7,419 nucleotides of DNA from Flavobacteriales bacterium (GTDB lineage: Bacteria; Bacteroidota; Bacteroidia; Flavobacteriales_D; Sanyastnellaceae), in assembly GCA_947464885.1 (NCBI GenBank), contig CANHYZ010000093.1, forward strand, positions 1 through 7,419, read 5' to 3'. A program made the translations under genes and the position numbers. Numbering within the stretch: position 1 is the stretch's first letter; each line of letters begins with the position of its first letter. Below are positions 6,195 through 7,419 of the stretch, piece by piece. The notes under the pieces are model-generated. The model worked only from the letters and a program-made list of their open reading frames with translations, was not told the DNA's origin and did not search any database.

Positions 6195-6728
6195 TTAAAA
6201 AGCGTCGAACAGGATTCGTCTATAGACCTGTTCGGCGTCTTTTCTATATCTCCCTCCTCCCCGAAATTGCTTGCCCCCCACTTGAATGGTGGGCTGTTTC
6301 TCCAGCATCCAATCGTTGAAATCAACATCGCTCACAGCAAATGAATAGCGATAGTGATAGTTGCGTTTGCCGAAGCCTTCAGCAAAAAATTTCGTCAGAC
6401 TATCTGCTTCAATGGTTCGGTTTTTCAAAACAACCGTAACGGATGACGGTCTGAAATCCGCATCCCGTGTATACACAGAAAAATTGCAAACGACTTTGTT
6501 GCGCTGATTCTTCACCTTCAAGTAGGTGTGGTCGATTTCAAATCTATCGCCACGCGCAAGGGCCTGATAGGGTATTGGGCCGGCATGACAAAGCAAGGAA
6601 TCCTTTCCCTTGATAAACACCTGCACCAAACCGCCACCACCACCTGATGCAGGCTTCAAACCATTACAGGCCGGCAGCGAGCACAAGACGATCAGAACCA
6701 ACAGTATTTCAAAGCCGAATTTTTTCAT
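6195..6728 (-). CDS. Putative lipoprotein of unknown function (second of a pair)
   Basis: I chose the ATG at 6728 rather than the upstream ATG at 6764, because it starts a clean lipoprotein signal: MKKFGFEILLVLIVLCSLPAC, given here as a 21-residue region whose key parts are KK, the hydrophobic core and the lipobox LPAC, with Cys21 as the lipid site. A run of five glycines follows (29-33), probably a flexible linker. The rest of the 177 residues looks mostly beta (VQVFIKG, YLKVKNQRNKVVCNFSVY, SSVTVVLKNRTIEA), with Cys47 and Cys81 available for a disulphide. The C-terminus is basic (GGGRYRKDAEQVYRRILF). The start overlaps the end of the upstream lipoprotein gene by 20 bases, so the two are probably translationally coupled. 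The last codons also form one arm of a terminator. Confidence 0.75.
   Translation of the reverse strand: MKKFGFEILLVLIVLCSLPACNGLKPASGGGGGLVQVFIKGKDSLLCHAGPIPYQALARGDRFEIDHTYLKVKNQRNKVVCNFSVYTRDADFRPSSVTVVLKNRTIEADSLTKFFAEGFGKRNYHYRYSFAVSDVDFNDWMLEKQPTIQVGGKQFRGGGRYRKDAEQVYRRILFDAF
6197..6243. terminator. Bidirectional terminator between convergent genes, overlapping the minus-strand coding end
   Basis: GCGTCGAACAGG (6202-6213) pairs with CCTGTTCGGCGT (6227-6238): 12 bp with two G-U wobbles and a 13-base loop. Downstream on the plus strand is TCTTTTC (6238-6244); on the minus strand the stem is followed by five T (6201-6197), running straight into the TAA stop at 6197-6195. It can therefore serve the aconitase/secreted-protein transcript and the lipoprotein transcript. 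The whole hairpin lies inside the lipoprotein coding sequence. The loop holds part of a 10-bp palindrome, GTCTATAGAC (6218-6227). Confidence 0.75.
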
Positions 6729-7218
6729 GGAGATAGTTTTCTTTTCGAAGAAGAAGCTCTTCAAGCCATTGGCGATTCTTGCTTGTTACGTCATAAATCA
6801 CCAGCAACCCGCTGCGTGTTTCGATGTAAGTGAATCGCGCTACAAATGAATCAGCCTTCTTCAACAAATAGGCATTCACCTTAACCTTATTGATCAGACA
6901 TGAAGTACTCGATAGAACAGTGATGGTCTGATCGGAAGCTTGCGCCATTTCGAAATCAGCCTGCAGCAGTGTTTCACTTACCGAGATAAACACGTCGTAG
7001 TTGTCTGCGGAATTGCTGACAGCACGGTTCAAAAAAATCGCGTCGCTTTCAATGGAACAGCAATCTTGAAATTTCAGCACATCAGCTCCTCCAACAGGAT
7101 AGTGATTCACTTCCTGCTCCGAAAGCTTCAATCGGCCGTACTTGCCGTAAACCAAGCGTGCCGGCTTACAACCGACCATGAGTAGCGTGAATATTCCAAC
7201 CGAGATAAATAACCGCAT
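6709..7218 (-). CDS. Putative lipoprotein of unknown function (first of a pair)
   Basis: The frame stays open up to 7287, but the ATG at 7218 begins a clean lipoprotein signal: MRLFISVGIFTLLMVGCKPA, lipobox MVGC, lipid site Cys17. This gives 169 residues. The body has a Cys53-Cys54 pair (QDCCSIES) and Cys107. It has beta-like stretches (NYDVFISVSETLL, FVARFTYIETRSGLLVIYDV) and a charged helical C-terminus (QWLEELLLRKENYLHEKIRL). No acidic run follows the lipidated cysteine, so I see no surface-export signal of the Bacteroidota type. I recognise no family. The gene overlaps the next lipoprotein by 20 bases. A long hairpin ends 11 bases before the start, leaving little room for a separate promoter, so expression may depend on read-through from the TRL-family gene upstream. 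Confidence 0.75.
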   Translation of the reverse strand: MRLFISVGIFTLLMVGCKPARLVYGKYGRLKLSEQEVNHYPVGGADVLKFQDCCSIESDAIFLNRAVSNSADNYDVFISVSETLLQADFEMAQASDQTITVLSSTSCLINKVKVNAYLLKKADSFVARFTYIETRSGLLVIYDVTSKNRQWLEELLLRKENYLHEKIRL

Positions 7219-7229
7219 AGGATTGCGAT

Positions 7230-7267
7230 CAAAAGAAAAGGAGCAGCGAACTGCTCCTTCTCCTTTG
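7230..7267 (-). terminator. Long UUCG-capped hairpin, terminator or attenuator after the TRL-family gene
   Basis: On the minus strand, a 17-bp stem (CAAAGGAGAAGGAGCAG with its complement, two G-U wobbles) closes on a TTCG tetraloop. The descending arm is U-rich (CTCCTTTTCTTTTG). It begins 12 bases after the TRL-family stop and ends 11 bases before the lipoprotein ATG at 7218. It resembles an intrinsic terminator for the upstream gene, but lacks a long T tract beyond the stem. Its position makes an attenuator or processing/stability element for the lipoprotein mRNA equally possible. Confidence 0.7.
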
Positions 7268-7279
7268 ATATTGTATGAA

Positions 7280-7419
7280 TTACTCACCGGTAACCGTAGT
7301 CTCGTGCGTGATAATCAAGCCGAGAACATTCTTGTTGGTGTAGTCAACTGTAGAGATTTTGGTGATACCACCATTCTTCGCTGCAGTCTGGATAGAAGCG
7401 TCAACACCGAAGCAAAGGA
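7280..7419 (-). CDS. TRL-like family protein (C-terminal 45 residues, runs off the right edge)
   Basis: I translated this by hand from the minus strand. The frame is open from the window edge to TAA at 7280-7282. It reads GVDASIQTAAKNGGITKIS, then TVDYTNKNVLGLIITHETTV, ending TGE. This matches the C-terminal pattern I know from the TRL-like family: GDASI-AAAKN-GI-KI-TVDY---NILG, then a short final strand ending in GE. These are small, usually secreted or lipid-anchored proteins of about 100 residues with no established biochemical function. The N-terminus, including any signal peptide, lies outside the window. It is in the same direction as the lipoprotein pair and separated from it by the UUCG hairpin. 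A profile search against Pfam TRL (PF13146) would settle the family. Confidence 0.75.
   Translation of the reverse strand, partial: LCFGVDASIQTAAKNGGITKISTVDYTNKNVLGLIITHETTVTGE

Noticed and set aside
6729..6764. Upstream ATG at 6764 for the second lipoprotein
   Set aside because: It adds 12 residues before an ideal lipoprotein signal starting at 6728 and increases the overlap with the upstream gene.
7219..7287. N-terminal extension of the first lipoprotein to a GTG at 7287
   Set aside because: It would place residues ahead of a clean lipoprotein signal, translate through the hairpin, and overlap the TRL-family stop.

Overview
The window looks like a chromosomal segment of a member of the Bacteroidota. 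The gene content supports this: a bS16 with a long Ala/Glu-rich tail, a mitochondrial-type aconitase, a TRL-family protein, and several small secreted proteins and lipoproteins of no recognised family. Shine-Dalgarno sequences are not evident, and a TAnnTTTG-type promoter box lies ahead of rpsP. I see no mobile element, CRISPR array, tRNA or rRNA. The genes are tightly packed and no gene-free stretch exceeds about 200 bases.

Left block (1-1995, minus strand). This is a probable three-gene operon read right to left: a small secreted barrel-like protein, rsmE (16S rRNA m3U1498 methyltransferase), and the N-terminal third or so of a family GH20 beta-N-acetylhexosaminidase that runs off the left edge. 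The first two genes overlap at ATGA and the third starts 9 bases after rsmE. The most striking feature of the window is here. rsmE contains an in-frame, head-to-tail duplication of 174 bp (58 codons) inside its SPOUT methyltransferase domain. The predicted protein is therefore 293 residues instead of about 235. The two copies differ at 8 of 174 positions, 5 of them silent.

Centre (2093-5764, plus strand). rpsP (bS16) has its own promoter and a strong intrinsic terminator. rimM (the 30S maturation factor that works with the 30S head) follows, and then a complete aconitase with all its [4Fe-4S] and catalytic residues. Neither trmD nor rplS follows rimM, unlike the classical rpsP-rimM-trmD-rplS order.

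Right block (5777-7419). A small secreted protein of unknown function follows aconitase by 12 bases. It converges on a minus-strand pair of overlapping lipoprotein genes. The two transcription units appear to share one bidirectional terminator, which lies within the last codons of the minus-strand gene. Upstream of the lipoprotein pair is the C-terminus of a TRL-family protein, entering from the right edge. A long UUCG-capped hairpin separates it from the lipoproteins and ends only 11 bases before the first lipoprotein start.

Two themes stand out. One is ribosome assembly (bS16, RimM, RsmE), although these genes sit in separate transcription units. The other is a set of small envelope proteins without recognised families. 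I do not see a complete new multi-gene system. The duplicated rsmE domain is the observation most worth checking, both as biology and as a possible assembly artefact.
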